Origin: CAMTUH01 sp947084935
GTDB taxonomy: Bacteria > Pseudomonadota > Gammaproteobacteria > Coxiellales > Coxiellaceae
Assembly: GCA_947084935.1 (NCBI GenBank)
Contig: CAMTUH010000002.1
Span: 44,162-108,161 of the forward strand
Direction: 5' to 3'
Length of the DNA: 64,000 nucleotides
Below are positions 50,716-59,936 of this stretch, one piece after another; within the stretch, counting starts at the first letter, position 1; the number at the start of each line of letters is the position of its first letter. The translations under genes and the position numbers were made by a program. The notes under the pieces are model-generated. The model was not told where the DNA came from, made no database searches, and was given only the letters and a program-made list of their open reading frames with translations.

Positions 50716-50782
50716 TTTATGGATTATAACATTGAAATTTTGCTGAGAGCCTTAAGGAAAAATTAAATACTAAACTCAGCAC

Positions 50783-50852
50783 GTAGGTCAGGCTGAATGA
50801 AATGAAGCCCAACGAAATTAGTTGTTGGGCTTCGAAACTCAGCCCAACCTAC
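50783..50852. repeat. R2 palindromic repeat
   Basis: GTAGGTCAGGCTGAATG ... CTCAGCCCAACCTAC with inner GAAGCCCAAC/GTTGGGCTTC pairing. One mismatch arm (GTCAG for GTTGG) distinguishes it from 42148. It sits in the 225-base gap upstream of the response regulator gene. Confidence 0.75.
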
Positions 50853-50885
50853 AGCTATCGCTCCATCGAGGCTACAGTTTAATCC

Positions 50886-50927
50886 GTAGCCTGGGTGCAG
50901 CCACGCTTCGGGGCGTAACCCGGGAAT
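50886..50927. repeat. R1 half copy
   Basis: GTAGCCTGGGTGCAGCC then CGTAACCCGGGAATTG, one stem of R1 only. It ends 13 bases before the stop of the next minus-strand gene. A fragment of the other stem (GCTCCATCGAGGCTAC) precedes it. Confidence 0.65.
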
Positions 50928-50940
50928 TGAATCCTACCTC

Positions 50941-52050
50941 TCAGTGACTCGGGACGCGCCCTTGAATTACGAGCTCTTTCTGCTGGCTGCGCCGATCATC
51001 CCGCGCTTTACGCATAGCCTCACGATCTAATTGCTGAAACAATTTGGCGGTACGGCTCATACCAAAAAACAAATGCTGTCGTTTAAATAATAATTTATGG
51101 TCGTCGTCTGCCTTGATAACAGTATCTGCTGCACTCTTAACATCATAACCATTGTTATGCAATTCGCTTCTGAATTGTTTCAGTCTCTCTAGCTTGAACA
51201 ACTTTAAATTTTTGCTTGTTTGCAGACTCGTGCGCCAAAAAGCAAACCGCGAGTTCAGCCGAGCTTGCAATTTTTCCTCTTCTCGAGTCAATCGCTCGAT
51301 GCTTTGATCAATTAATCCATCAATTTTCCTGTGAAATTTCCCAAGACGTTCCAACTCACTTTCAACATGAGTGATGTATTCATCTGAACAGTTGCCATAC
51401 GCATTTCGAATAACGGTAGCCATGAGAGGGGTCAAATGACGCGTAGCTGCCGGGCGAACACATTCGTGATAGCTTTCGCTGGTATCTTTGCGCAACTCAA
51501 AAGAAATTTCATTTTTAAAACATACAGTATTCCTGTTGTATACAGTGCTGAAATTGGCTTTCGGGGTAGCGTTTCGAGACCACGCGTTTGAAGGGGGGCT
51601 GTAGGATCCTGGTCGCAGCATATTTAAATATAACGACTCAGTGCCTAAACGAGCATCAGTTTTGCTCCACAGAAAAAGAGACTGTCCTGGGATGTCTACT
51701 AAAGTAATATCACCAATCGTGAAATAACTGACTTTGCCTTTAACTGTGAGTTCGATAGCCCCACTTTGTGAGAACTGTGAAAATTCGGGATGATAGGAAA
51801 AATAATACGGCTCAGAACTGTTGAGCAGAAGACGGCGATCGCCATCCAAAAGCGTCATGCAATGAATCAGGAAAGCACCCATAAAGGTGCGCTGCTTCAG
51901 CGCCTCAGCTTTATCGTTTTCTGTTACCTCATCTTCATCACGCAGTTTCGTTTCTGCAGCCAGATGGATCTGCACCCAGGTCAACGTTTGGTCTTCGGAT
52001 ACTCCTCGTTTAAAAATATTTGTGTTTTCTTGGGCAGTACTTTTTCGCAT
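50941..52050 (-). CDS. hypothetical protein with coiled-coil region, candidate effector
   Basis: 369 residues, no signal peptide, no recognised domain. Residues ~225-285 (VESELERLGKFHRKIDGLIDQ onwards) are strongly charged and helical, suggesting coiled coil. The C-terminus (AMRKARDDRRSQQKELVIQ) is polar and basic. Codon use and lack of conserved neighbours suggest a lineage-specific gene. Cytosolic orphan proteins of this kind in intracellular Legionellales are often Dot/Icm substrates; that is inference only. Confidence 0.7.
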   Translation of the reverse strand: MRKSTAQENTNIFKRGVSEDQTLTWVQIHLAAETKLRDEDEVTENDKAEALKQRTFMGAFLIHCMTLLDGDRRLLLNSSEPYYFSYHPEFSQFSQSGAIELTVKGKVSYFTIGDITLVDIPGQSLFLWSKTDARLGTESLYLNMLRPGSYSPPSNAWSRNATPKANFSTVYNRNTVCFKNEISFELRKDTSESYHECVRPAATRHLTPLMATVIRNAYGNCSDEYITHVESELERLGKFHRKIDGLIDQSIERLTREEEKLQARLNSRFAFWRTSLQTSKNLKLFKLERLKQFRSELHNNGYDVKSAADTVIKADDDHKLLFKRQHLFFGMSRTAKLFQQLDREAMRKARDDRRSQQKELVIQGRVPSH

Positions 52051-52167
52051 GGGAATAGCGTAACTTCCCCTTGTAACCCCCGTATTTCACTGAAGCAAAA
52101 TTTTGTAACAGTGTGTAACATTACCGGTGATTTCATTCTGATCTTAACGTGATAGACTGATGAAACC

Positions 52168-53925
52168 ATGAAAGAGCACCTTAAATCATTATTAACCAAG
52201 GCCGTACAAAAATTAAAATCGGACGGCGTTTTGCCCAATGATTTGGAGGCGGTGATTCAAATTACGCCGAGCCGCGATCCCAATCATGGAGACTTTGCGA
52301 CCAACCTCGCCCTGACGCTCGCTAAAGAGGCCAAGGCGAACCCGCGAGTGCTTGCAGAAAAACTCTTGGCAGCCCTGCCCGCTTCTAAGCAGATCAGCCA
52401 AACGGAGATCGCGGGTCCTGGGTTTATCAATTTCTTTCTGGTGGAAGGAAGCTTCCAGTCGGTGGTTTCAACGATTTTAGAAAAGGGTGATGCCTTTGGC
52501 CACTCGGATATCGGCAAAGGCCAACGCGTGCACATCGAATACGTTTCTGCTAACCCAACGGGGCCTTTGCACGTCGGACACGGTCGAGGCGCGGCTTACG
52601 GCGCGTGCGTGGCTAACTTATTAAATGCGGCGAATTTTAAGGTACACCGCGAATATTACATCAACGATGCCGGCCGACAGATGGGCATCTTGGCGCTCAG
52701 CGTGTGGATCCGTTACTTGCAAAATCAAGACGAGGCCGTTGAGCTTCCCAAAAACGCGTATCAAGGTGAATACATCGTCGGCATCGCGCGTGATTTAGAA
52801 AAACAATACCAGCAACGATTCCACCACACGCAGGAACAAATCGAAGAAAAATTACCCAAAAAAATTAATCTCGAGACGGATCCTGAAGCTTATCTTGATG
52901 CGTACATTCAAGCTGCAAAAGAAATCTTGCAAGACGATTTCAACATTATTTTCAAGGCCGCGCTGGAAAGTATTTTGGCCGATATCAAAAACGATTTAGA
53001 AGAATTCGGCGTCACTTACGACGAATGGTTCCGTGAAAGTCGACTCGCAGAAGAAGGCCTCCTCGAAGAAGGCGTTTCTCTTCTAGAAAAACACGGCTAT
53101 GTCTACGAGCAAAACGGTGCGAAATGGTTCCGCGCTACGTCCTTGGGCGACGAAAAAGACCGCGTACTCATTCGTAAAAATGGTGTGCCCACGTATTTTG
53201 CCTCGGACGTCGCTTATCATCTTTATAAATTCCACCACGGCTATCAGAAAATCATTAACGTGTTCGGCGCGGATCACCACGGATACGTACCGCGCGTTCG
53301 CGCTTTTTTAAAAGGATTGGGCGAGGATCCTGAAAGATTGCGTGTACTGCTGGTTCAATTTGCTATTTTGTATCGCGGAAAAGAAAAAGTTTCCATGTCC
53401 ACGCGCGGCGGAACGTTTGTGACGCTTCGAGAATTGCGACAAGAAGTCGGCAATGATGCGGCCCGCTTTTTTTACATCATGAGAAAACCCGAGCAGCATC
53501 TGGATTTCGACCTCGAGCTCGCCAAATCAAAATCGAGCGAAAATCCCGTGTATTACATACAATATGCCCACGCGCGCATTTGCAGCGTTTGGCGTCAATT
53601 AAAAACACAAGGGCTTCAATGGGGCAAAGCCGAAGGCTTGGCCCACCTTAAGTCATTAACCAGCAGCCATGAAAAAGACCTGTTAAGCGCGCTCGCGCAA
53701 TACCCCGACTTGATTCATCACGCGGCCGTGCATTATGAACCGCACCTAGTGGCACACTTTTTGCAGACGCTCGCCAATCATTTTCACACGTATTACAATG
53801 CAGAACGATTTTTAATCGAGGACGCTCAACTTCGAAATGCGCGACTCTCGCTCATCGCCGCAACTCAACACGTATTAAAAAATGGTCTAAAATTATTGGG
53901 TGTATCCGCCCCCGAAGAAATGTAG
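52168..53925 (+). CDS. argS: arginyl-tRNA synthetase
   Basis: 585 residues, class Ia. N-terminal Add-1 domain, the HIGH motif as LHVGHGRG near residue 130, INDAGRQM, and the KMSKS equivalent KVSMSTRGG. C-terminal DALR anticodon-binding domain. Charges tRNA(Arg). First gene of the argS-DUF945-ftsN-hslVU order. Confidence 0.97.
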   Translation: MKEHLKSLLTKAVQKLKSDGVLPNDLEAVIQITPSRDPNHGDFATNLALTLAKEAKANPRVLAEKLLAALPASKQISQTEIAGPGFINFFLVEGSFQSVVSTILEKGDAFGHSDIGKGQRVHIEYVSANPTGPLHVGHGRGAAYGACVANLLNAANFKVHREYYINDAGRQMGILALSVWIRYLQNQDEAVELPKNAYQGEYIVGIARDLEKQYQQRFHHTQEQIEEKLPKKINLETDPEAYLDAYIQAAKEILQDDFNIIFKAALESILADIKNDLEEFGVTYDEWFRESRLAEEGLLEEGVSLLEKHGYVYEQNGAKWFRATSLGDEKDRVLIRKNGVPTYFASDVAYHLYKFHHGYQKIINVFGADHHGYVPRVRAFLKGLGEDPERLRVLLVQFAILYRGKEKVSMSTRGGTFVTLRELRQEVGNDAARFFYIMRKPEQHLDFDLELAKSKSSENPVYYIQYAHARICSVWRQLKTQGLQWGKAEGLAHLKSLTSSHEKDLLSALAQYPDLIHHAAVHYEPHLVAHFLQTLANHFHTYYNAERFLIEDAQLRNARLSLIAATQHVLKNGLKLLGVSAPEEM

Positions 53926-53935
53926 GAGAACTAAC

Positions 53936-55375
53936 GTGCGCAAATTTACCACCTTTCTCGGATTATTGATTCTGGCAATCGTCGTTATTGCGTTGGTTTT
54001 ACCGCTCGGAATGGGCTTTTGGTTAAAAAACCATTACCAACAGATCTTAACCCATTTGGACCGCTCGCGAAACGTAACGATTACACTCGTTAAATTTGAC
54101 CGCGGCTGGTTTTCTTCTCGCGCAACGGTAACCGTCACTATTTTTGGGTCCTGGTTGAAATCCGAAACCGATGCCTTAACCGATAAGCGCACAAGGCCCT
54201 CTCAATTTACTATTCAAGAGCGCATCATTCACGGTCCCTTTGCGTTTGGAAAAACCAGTACCGAGCGGTTCCGCTTATTTTTTGCGAAGGCCTTAGTTTA
54301 CAGCGACAGTAATAATCCCAATTTCACGTTTCAATCCAACACACTGATTCGCTTTGGGAATGTCATAAAAAATACGTTTTCCGCAAAAAAAATTAGCATC
54401 ACCAGCAATCAACAGCAATTCGTAATTAACGACACAAAATCCAATCTTTTATACAACACGGCCCAACATCAATTTACCTCAGAAACCACGATCGCTTCAG
54501 CGACGCTGTTCGAAAAACAAAATGGAGATATTGCGCCCAATGAAGCCGAAACCAAATTTACCCTACAAAATATCAGTATGAATGCTCACTTAAAACAAAA
54601 AGCGCCGCTGTGGTATGGTGATCGATCCATGAAAATCGAGAAATTAACTTATTTTGACGAGAAAAATAATCCCACTAACGTAGATAATATATTGCTTCAA
54701 ACCAATCAATCAGAATCTAATGAAACGACGACAGTCACCTTTTCTGGGCACGTAGACACCCTGGATAACGAGTGGTTGAAATTAAAACCCATTGATCTTA
54801 GCATCAGTCTTTCCAATATCAATACAAAAGCCTTAATTGCATTGATGAATAACGCACTGCAATTACAGCAACAATCACTGACCGGGCCGGATCAGCTGAA
54901 ATCATTGTCTGCACCCGCAGTCCAATTACTCAGCCACGGCTTGATGTTCCAGAACCATTTCAACGCAGGTACAGAAAATGGACCGATTGCCATGAACGCT
55001 AAAATTCATTTTCCGCCACAAACGGATCTCGACAATCTCCCGATGCTTTTAGCCAACGCGCAAGGACAATATTCTTTGATCATGCCTCTCGATTGGCTGA
55101 AGTCGCAATTAGCGAATCTCTATCAAAATAAAAAGTTAACCGTCAACAATCAGGCACTCACTCCAACTGAAGTCGCTGAACAACAAGTTCACTATTGGAT
55201 TACCAATAAGAAACTTATTCCAGACGGGCAAAACGTTAAATTGGATATTACGTATGACAAAGGGCAATTTCTCATTAATGGATTACCCCCTTCTTATGGG
55301 GCTCCCCAAACACAACCGCCCCAACCCAACACAATACCGCCGGCACCACCACCATCAACGGACCAAAAGAGTTGA
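53936..55375 (+). CDS. DUF945 (YdgA-like) membrane-anchored protein
   Basis: 479 residues from GTG 53936, with AGGAGA 8 bases upstream; the frame extends upstream into argS without reason. N-terminal TM helix (FLGLLILAIVVIALVLPLGMGFWL), then KNHYQQILTHLDRSRNVTITLVKFDRGWFSS, the start typical of DUF945. The rest is beta-rich; the C-terminus is Pro-rich (QPPQPNTIPPAPPPS). Role unknown. Confidence 0.82.
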   Translation: MRKFTTFLGLLILAIVVIALVLPLGMGFWLKNHYQQILTHLDRSRNVTITLVKFDRGWFSSRATVTVTIFGSWLKSETDALTDKRTRPSQFTIQERIIHGPFAFGKTSTERFRLFFAKALVYSDSNNPNFTFQSNTLIRFGNVIKNTFSAKKISITSNQQQFVINDTKSNLLYNTAQHQFTSETTIASATLFEKQNGDIAPNEAETKFTLQNISMNAHLKQKAPLWYGDRSMKIEKLTYFDEKNNPTNVDNILLQTNQSESNETTTVTFSGHVDTLDNEWLKLKPIDLSISLSNINTKALIALMNNALQLQQQSLTGPDQLKSLSAPAVQLLSHGLMFQNHFNAGTENGPIAMNAKIHFPPQTDLDNLPMLLANAQGQYSLIMPLDWLKSQLANLYQNKKLTVNNQALTPTEVAEQQVHYWITNKKLIPDGQNVKLDITYDKGQFLINGLPPSYGAPQTQPPQPNTIPPAPPPSTDQKS

Positions 55376-55379
55376 ACCC

Positions 55380-55934
55380 ATGGTCTTCGACTATGTAAGA
55401 CACTCAACGGCTCGTCAACGGCCGCCGAAACGGCACGGCAGAGTAGTTTTAACAATCTTTCTTATTTTACTGGCCATCGGCATACCCTTGACAATGTACC
55501 TCATCCGACACGTGCATCGAGTTCGTCCCGCACAAAAAGAAGAACCACCAGTCATTGAAAAAAAATCCTCTTCCGCTCCATCCAAACCAAGCGTTGCGCT
55601 TGACAATTCCCCCGAACAAGACCACTTCGATTTTTATACCTTGCTGACCAAAACGGAGGTGTCAGCACCCCAAAACGTGGCCGAAGCCGTTACGCACGAA
55701 GAGCGTTACCTGTTGCAGGTAGCCTCACTTCAAAATCCAGGCGACGCAGAGCGCTTCAAAAATCGCATCGAAAACTTGGGGTTCGTGACCACCATTCAAC
55801 CCTTTCGAGCTCCCAATGGTATCGTTTGGAACCGCGTGTCCGCGGGGCCCTACAGTAACCTCGCCGACGCGGAGCGCGCTCAATCGTTGCTTTACCACCA
55901 TTCGATTAATAGTATTTTAGTCAGGGTTAAATGA
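55380..55934 (+). CDS. FtsN-like SPOR-domain cell division protein
   Basis: 184 residues from ATG 55380. A basic cytoplasmic start, one TM helix (VVLTIFLILLAIGIPLTMYLI), a Pro/Ser linker, and a C-terminal SPOR domain (YLLQVASLQNPGDAERFKNRIENLGF, VRVSAGPYSNLADAER-type). Place between argS and hslV is where ftsN lies in gammaproteobacteria. SPOR binds denuded glycan at the septum. The hslV region begins right at its stop. Confidence 0.85.
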   Translation: MVFDYVRHSTARQRPPKRHGRVVLTIFLILLAIGIPLTMYLIRHVHRVRPAQKEEPPVIEKKSSSAPSKPSVALDNSPEQDHFDFYTLLTKTEVSAPQNVAEAVTHEERYLLQVASLQNPGDAERFKNRIENLGFVTTIQPFRAPNGIVWNRVSAGPYSNLADAERAQSLLYHHSINSILVRVK

Positions 55935-55999
55935 GGGTTGAAATTCATTTGAATCGCCCCCATATTGACTGGACGGTAAACAACTTCCGGGAGAGCAGC

Positions 56000-56545
56000 T
56001 TGGAACAATTTCGCGGTACTACCATTCTTTCCGTCCGACGCAACGGCAAAGTCGTGATTGGCGGTGATGGCCAAGTCACTCTGGGCAGCACAGTTATGAA
56101 AGGCAATGCCAAAAAAGTTCGGCGCCTTTACAATAATAAAGTGATCGCTGGATTTGCGGGCGGGACGGCTGATGCATTTACCCTCTTCGAGCGCTTCGAA
56201 TCGAAACTGGAAAAACACTCGGGTAATTTGACGCGCGCCGCCGTGGAATTAGCTAAGGACTGGCGAACGGATAAAATTCTTCGCCGCTTAGAAGCCCTGC
56301 TCGCCGTAGCGGATCATAAAACATCGCTCATCATCACGGGATTAGGTGACGTGATTGAACCGGAACACAGTTTAATGGCGATCGGATCCGGAGGTCCGTT
56401 TGCGCAATCTGCCGCAAAAGCATTGCTCGATTCAACGCAATTGAATGCACGCGAAATCGTCGAAAAGGGATTAACTATTGCCGCGGACGTGTGCATTTAT
56501 ACCAATTACTCGTTCACCATCGAAGAACTCGATAGCGAACAATAA
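56000..56545 (+). CDS. hslV: ATP-dependent protease proteolytic subunit HslV
   Basis: 181 residues from TTG 56000. GGGAG (55989-55993) lies 6 bases upstream and the resulting LEQFRGTTILSVRRNGKV matches HslV proteins starting MEQFHGTTI; an ATG at 55931 would overlap the previous gene and add 23 unrelated residues. The catalytic N-terminal Thr is exposed after cleavage before TTILS. Conserved VVIGGDGQVTLG and AGFAGGTADAFTL. With HslU it forms a proteasome-like peptidase. Confidence 0.94.
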   Translation: MEQFRGTTILSVRRNGKVVIGGDGQVTLGSTVMKGNAKKVRRLYNNKVIAGFAGGTADAFTLFERFESKLEKHSGNLTRAAVELAKDWRTDKILRRLEALLAVADHKTSLIITGLGDVIEPEHSLMAIGSGGPFAQSAAKALLDSTQLNAREIVEKGLTIAADVCIYTNYSFTIEELDSEQ

Positions 56546-56575
56546 AAATTCCCGCCAAAAGGCGGGGATTTTTAT
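56546..56575 (+). terminator. hairpin with T-run after hslV
   Basis: CCCGCC-AAAA-GGCGGG stem (56551-56566) followed by GATTTTTATTT. Looks like a rho-independent terminator directly after the hslV stop, between genes usually co-transcribed. A second almost identical hairpin lies at 56701. Confidence 0.7.
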
Positions 56576-56586
56576 TTCCTGGTAAT

Positions 56587-56695
56587 ATTTCGCCGGCGCG
56601 AAGCAAGTTCGCGCGACGGCGACTTAAGGGGAGCGAACGCCCGCTCCCCTTAAGAAACCCCAGGCGTAAAGTATCCGCCGCAAGCGGCGTGGATA
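56587..56695. repeat. structured insert between hslV and hslU (R5 copy 2 and two further hairpins)
   Basis: Begins with the 36-base R5 repeat (56587-56622), the reverse complement of 10439-10474. Next is a perfect 13-bp stem CTTAAGGGGAGCG/CGCTCCCCTTAAG (56623-56653), then TATCCGCCGC/GCGGCGTGGATA. No gene. The segment is bounded on each side by near-identical terminator hairpins. Confidence 0.75.
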
Positions 56696-56697
56696 GA

Positions 56698-56731
56698 AAA
56701 AAATTCTCGCCAAAAGGCGGGGATTTTTATT
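56698..56731 (+). terminator. second copy of the hslV-type hairpin
   Basis: Almost the same 30 bases as 56546-56575 (one C-to-T change in the stem, CTCGCC), again followed by GATTTTTATT. It lies 22 bases before hslU. Confidence 0.6.
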
Positions 56732-56752
56732 AACAACAACCGGAATAAAAAA

Positions 56753-58144
56753 ATGCCTCCTAAAAGCAATTCTTCTTTACCCTCGCTCAACAAATCTGAA
56801 ATTACCATGACGCCGCGCGAAATTGTCGCGGAACTGGATAAATTCATCATCGGCCAAGACGAAGCAAAACGTGCCGTCGCCATCGCACTCCGTAACCGTT
56901 GGCGTCGCATGCAATTGCCAGAAGAGTTACGCCGAGAAATTTACCCCAAAAATATTTTAATGATCGGGCCAACGGGTGTGGGAAAAACCGAGATCGCGCG
57001 GCGCTTATCCAACTTGGCGGGAGCACCGTTTATTAAAGTAGAGGCCACAAAATTCACCGAAGTGGGATACGTGGGTCGCGACGTTGAATCCATTATTCGC
57101 GATCTCGCCGATATTGCCGTGAAAATGATGCGGGAAAAAGCGATGAAACAAGTGCGCAGCTTCGCGCAAGAAGCTGCCGAAGAACGCGTGCTCGATGCGC
57201 TGGTACCGCCGGCTGCGCACGGCGCATTTGCCGGTGAGCCCGCAGAAGAAGCACCCGCGCTTAAAAAAGATTCCGCCACGCGCCAATTGTTTCGAAAAAA
57301 ATTACGCGAAGGCGAGCTGAACGATAAAGAAATTGAAATTGACGTGAGCGTCGGGCCCAACTTTGAAATCATGGGGCCTCCCGGCATGGAAGAAATGGTC
57401 AGCCAACTGCAAGGCATGATGGAAAGCATTTCCAGCCGACGCACGAAATCTCGCCGATTAAAAGTCAAAGACGCGCTCCGCGTTCTTCAAGAAGAAGAAG
57501 CGGGTAAGCTCGTCAATGAAGAAGACATTAAATCCCGAGCACTGGAAAGCGTCGAACAAAACGGTATTGTATTTCTCGATGAAATCGACAAAATCGTTCG
57601 CCGCGAAGGTGCCGTCGGCGCCGACGTTTCCCGCGAAGGCGTTCAACGCGATTTATTACCACTCGTGGAAGGCAGCACGGTATTCACCAAGTACGGCATG
57701 ATCAAGACTGATCATGTTTTATTTATTGCTTCGGGTGCGTTTCACACGGCGAAACCCTCGGATCTCGTTCCTGAATTACAAGGTCGATTTCCCATTCGCG
57801 TGGAATTAAAAGCGCTCACCGCCAATGACTTTGTCCGCATTCTCACCGAGCCGAAAGCGTCTCTGACGGAACAATACACGGCACTGCTGCGAACGGAAAG
57901 TTACGAATTGAAATTTACCCAAGACGGAATCAAGCGTTTAGCCGAGATTGCTTATCAGGTGAACGATCATTCCGAAAATATCGGTGCAAGACGCTTGCAC
58001 ACCATCATGGAACGTTTGCTGGAGAAAATTTCCTTTGAGGCTACCGACAAACCTGGCGAATCCATTGTGATTGACGCTAAATACGTTAATCTGCAACTGA
58101 AAAAATTAGCGGAAGATGAGGACCTGAGCCGATATATTCTTTAA
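56753..58144 (+). CDS. hslU: ATP-dependent protease ATPase subunit HslU
   Basis: 463 residues. AAA+ unfoldase that feeds HslV. MTPREIVAELDKFIIGQDEAKRAV begins at residue 19, where most HslU proteins start; the extra 18 residues (MPPKSNSSLPSLNKSEIT) may be real because GGA lies upstream of ATG 56753 and not of 56807. Walker A GPTGVGKTE, Walker B VFLDEIDKI, sensor-2 ENIGARRLHT, and the C-terminal EDLSRYIL tail that docks in HslV are intact. Confidence 0.96.
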   Translation: MPPKSNSSLPSLNKSEITMTPREIVAELDKFIIGQDEAKRAVAIALRNRWRRMQLPEELRREIYPKNILMIGPTGVGKTEIARRLSNLAGAPFIKVEATKFTEVGYVGRDVESIIRDLADIAVKMMREKAMKQVRSFAQEAAEERVLDALVPPAAHGAFAGEPAEEAPALKKDSATRQLFRKKLREGELNDKEIEIDVSVGPNFEIMGPPGMEEMVSQLQGMMESISSRRTKSRRLKVKDALRVLQEEEAGKLVNEEDIKSRALESVEQNGIVFLDEIDKIVRREGAVGADVSREGVQRDLLPLVEGSTVFTKYGMIKTDHVLFIASGAFHTAKPSDLVPELQGRFPIRVELKALTANDFVRILTEPKASLTEQYTALLRTESYELKFTQDGIKRLAEIAYQVNDHSENIGARRLHTIMERLLEKISFEATDKPGESIVIDAKYVNLQLKKLAEDEDLSRYIL

Positions 58145-58151
58145 TAAAAAT

Positions 58152-58679
58152 TCAATTGTTCGCCTGAGTGTTATAAAAATTATTTTGCTTTTTCTTGCCT
58201 TGGAAAGTAATAGTTATAGGAAAATCGGTGTCGCGATTCCACGTGACTTTATTCAATTCATAAATATTGTCAGTAACGATGTAAGGAAACACTAACCCGG
58301 ACCACACTTTCTCAATACGCCATTTCGCTTCCGAGGGAGAGTTCGGTACCATTGAAAATTCCGAAAATTGACCTACAGCATTTAAGGCCGACGGCGATTC
58401 AACGGTAGAAAATTTCAAGGTGAGCTTCGTTTGATTATCCCATGCGCGCGTATAGGAAAAATAAATTTTCCCGGAGCCGCTGGGCACAATGGCCAATGAA
58501 AGATACGGCAACGACGTCGCACTGGGCACAGTGACATTCTCTGCCACCGTCACCCACACGTAAATGGGGTACTCGGAACGATTCGTTACGGAAATGGCGT
58601 GGGTCGTTTGACCCGCCATGGCCGCTGAAGTAAACACCCAGAAAAGAAAAGCCGCAATGACTCGTTTTCCTTGAAACAT
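58152..58679 (-). CDS. secreted beta-rich protein, unknown function
   Basis: 175 residues. AAGGAG lies 6 bases upstream of the ATG. Signal peptide MFQGKRVIAAFLFWVFTSAAMA. The mature part starts ISVTNRSEYPIYVWVTV, similar in pattern to the 5629 protein, and continues with strands and no cysteines. It converges on hslU. A periplasmic beta-sandwich is likely; function unknown. Confidence 0.72.
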   Translation of the reverse strand: MFQGKRVIAAFLFWVFTSAAMAGQTTHAISVTNRSEYPIYVWVTVAENVTVPSATSLPYLSLAIVPSGSGKIYFSYTRAWDNQTKLTLKFSTVESPSALNAVGQFSEFSMVPNSPSEAKWRIEKVWSGLVFPYIVTDNIYELNKVTWNRDTDFPITITFQGKKKQNNFYNTQANN

Positions 58680-58790
58680 AAGCTAACTCCTTGTTAATAC
58701 TATTATAGCTCAAGTATAAATCAAGCGCACCCTTGATCTGGCTTAAAAAAGCGCATATCCTGGTCATATTATGAGCTAACAAGCAGCGCC

Positions 58791-59936
58791 ATGCCAGACG
58801 ACAATATTTCCTCACAAAGGGAATTAGACGAAGCATTGGATGCACTACGAAAAGAACACCCACCTGTTCAGCCGGATTCCATACGTCAATATTTCATACA
58901 TCTAGCCCGTATCAAAAAGCTCTGTTGGGCACCCGATCCTGAACAAACGGCTAAAAAAATACGAGAAGCAGCTGAGACGGTTATTATTAACTTGCCCTTC
59001 TTAGCAACGCATTTCAGTCAGCGGCTGGAGCAGGAGCAGGAAGTAGAGATTTGCGCTTATCTGCTCGCAGCATGGGCGCAATTAGATGCGGATGCTTTGC
59101 CGCCTTTTTTTGATGCAATTTCAAATTGGAAAATGGACGGTGATTCAGAAAACCGTTGTCAAGACGGCGCAAATGAGTTATTCCAATGGATATTCCAATA
59201 CTTAATTGATGATGTCCATCCTCCCTTGTTCTCGTCTCCAATAACGTTGCCCACACTACAGCATTATATGTTTATCTGTCGATCGTTAGCTTTGATTTAC
59301 CAGCATGCGCTCGAACGCTGGGAAAGCACCATTACTTTGCCTTTTCAACGGGGAAACATTTCTGTTATTTCTGTTAAAGAAATGCTGCAGGAACTCATTG
59401 CCGTCGTAGAACAGCACATCTATCTACTGGAATTAAATTCTGGGCATTGGGGCAGTCACAGCGAAACAGACAGTGGAGATGATCTGGGAAGTGATACTAG
59501 CGATCCTGCCAGCGAAAAAAGTACCTCTCCTTCCAAGCTGGTTAAAGCATTATTTGCCTTATCCCAAGCACAACAATTAACAGGCCTTACACTTTCAGCG
59601 GCGTTACAGAATAAAATAGAGGAAGCGATAACCTGGCACAAACCGGCTACTAAACCTTCTTCTAATGAAAGAAAAATAATCCGATCGATTCGCCGTAAGC
59701 TTCTTCCGAAGCAATATCAATCTCTCCTAAAACCACAAGTAGACATACCGGGCACTCCCTATACTGTTGATGCCGCTATTGAAATCGGCGATCGCAAAAT
59801 CGCGATCGAAGTTATGGGACCTGGCCATCACAGCATTCTGGGGAATGGCGCAGACTATAATAGTGCAGCACAAGCAAAAGACACCATCTTAAAAAAATTT
59901 AGGTTGGGAAGTTTTCTATATCGATATTGCAAATAA
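58791..59936 (+). CDS. RAP-domain-like accessory protein, N-terminal part before a frameshift
   Basis: 381 residues as read. The first ~240 residues are helical and unrecognised. From ~335, DIPGTPYTVDAAIEI, KIAIEVMGPGHH and the helix DTILKKF match the pattern of a RAP domain (restriction-endonuclease-like fold, known mainly from eukaryotic organelle RNA regulators). The frame leaves the domain just after an A7 tract (59891-59897) and stops at 59936. In the next frame the expected end (GWEVFYIDI) follows. Removing one A gives a 568-residue protein ending at 60498. An SG/D-rich linker (~225-245) separates the parts. Confidence 0.65.
   Translation: MPDDNISSQRELDEALDALRKEHPPVQPDSIRQYFIHLARIKKLCWAPDPEQTAKKIREAAETVIINLPFLATHFSQRLEQEQEVEICAYLLAAWAQLDADALPPFFDAISNWKMDGDSENRCQDGANELFQWIFQYLIDDVHPPLFSSPITLPTLQHYMFICRSLALIYQHALERWESTITLPFQRGNISVISVKEMLQELIAVVEQHIYLLELNSGHWGSHSETDSGDDLGSDTSDPASEKSTSPSKLVKALFALSQAQQLTGLTLSAALQNKIEEAITWHKPATKPSSNERKIIRSIRRKLLPKQYQSLLKPQVDIPGTPYTVDAAIEIGDRKIAIEVMGPGHHSILGNGADYNSAAQAKDTILKKFRLGSFLYRYCK

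Noticed and set aside
55931..56545. HslV starting at ATG 55931
   Set aside because: The extra 23 residues do not fit the family and overlap the previous gene; TTG 56000 has a well-placed GGGAG.
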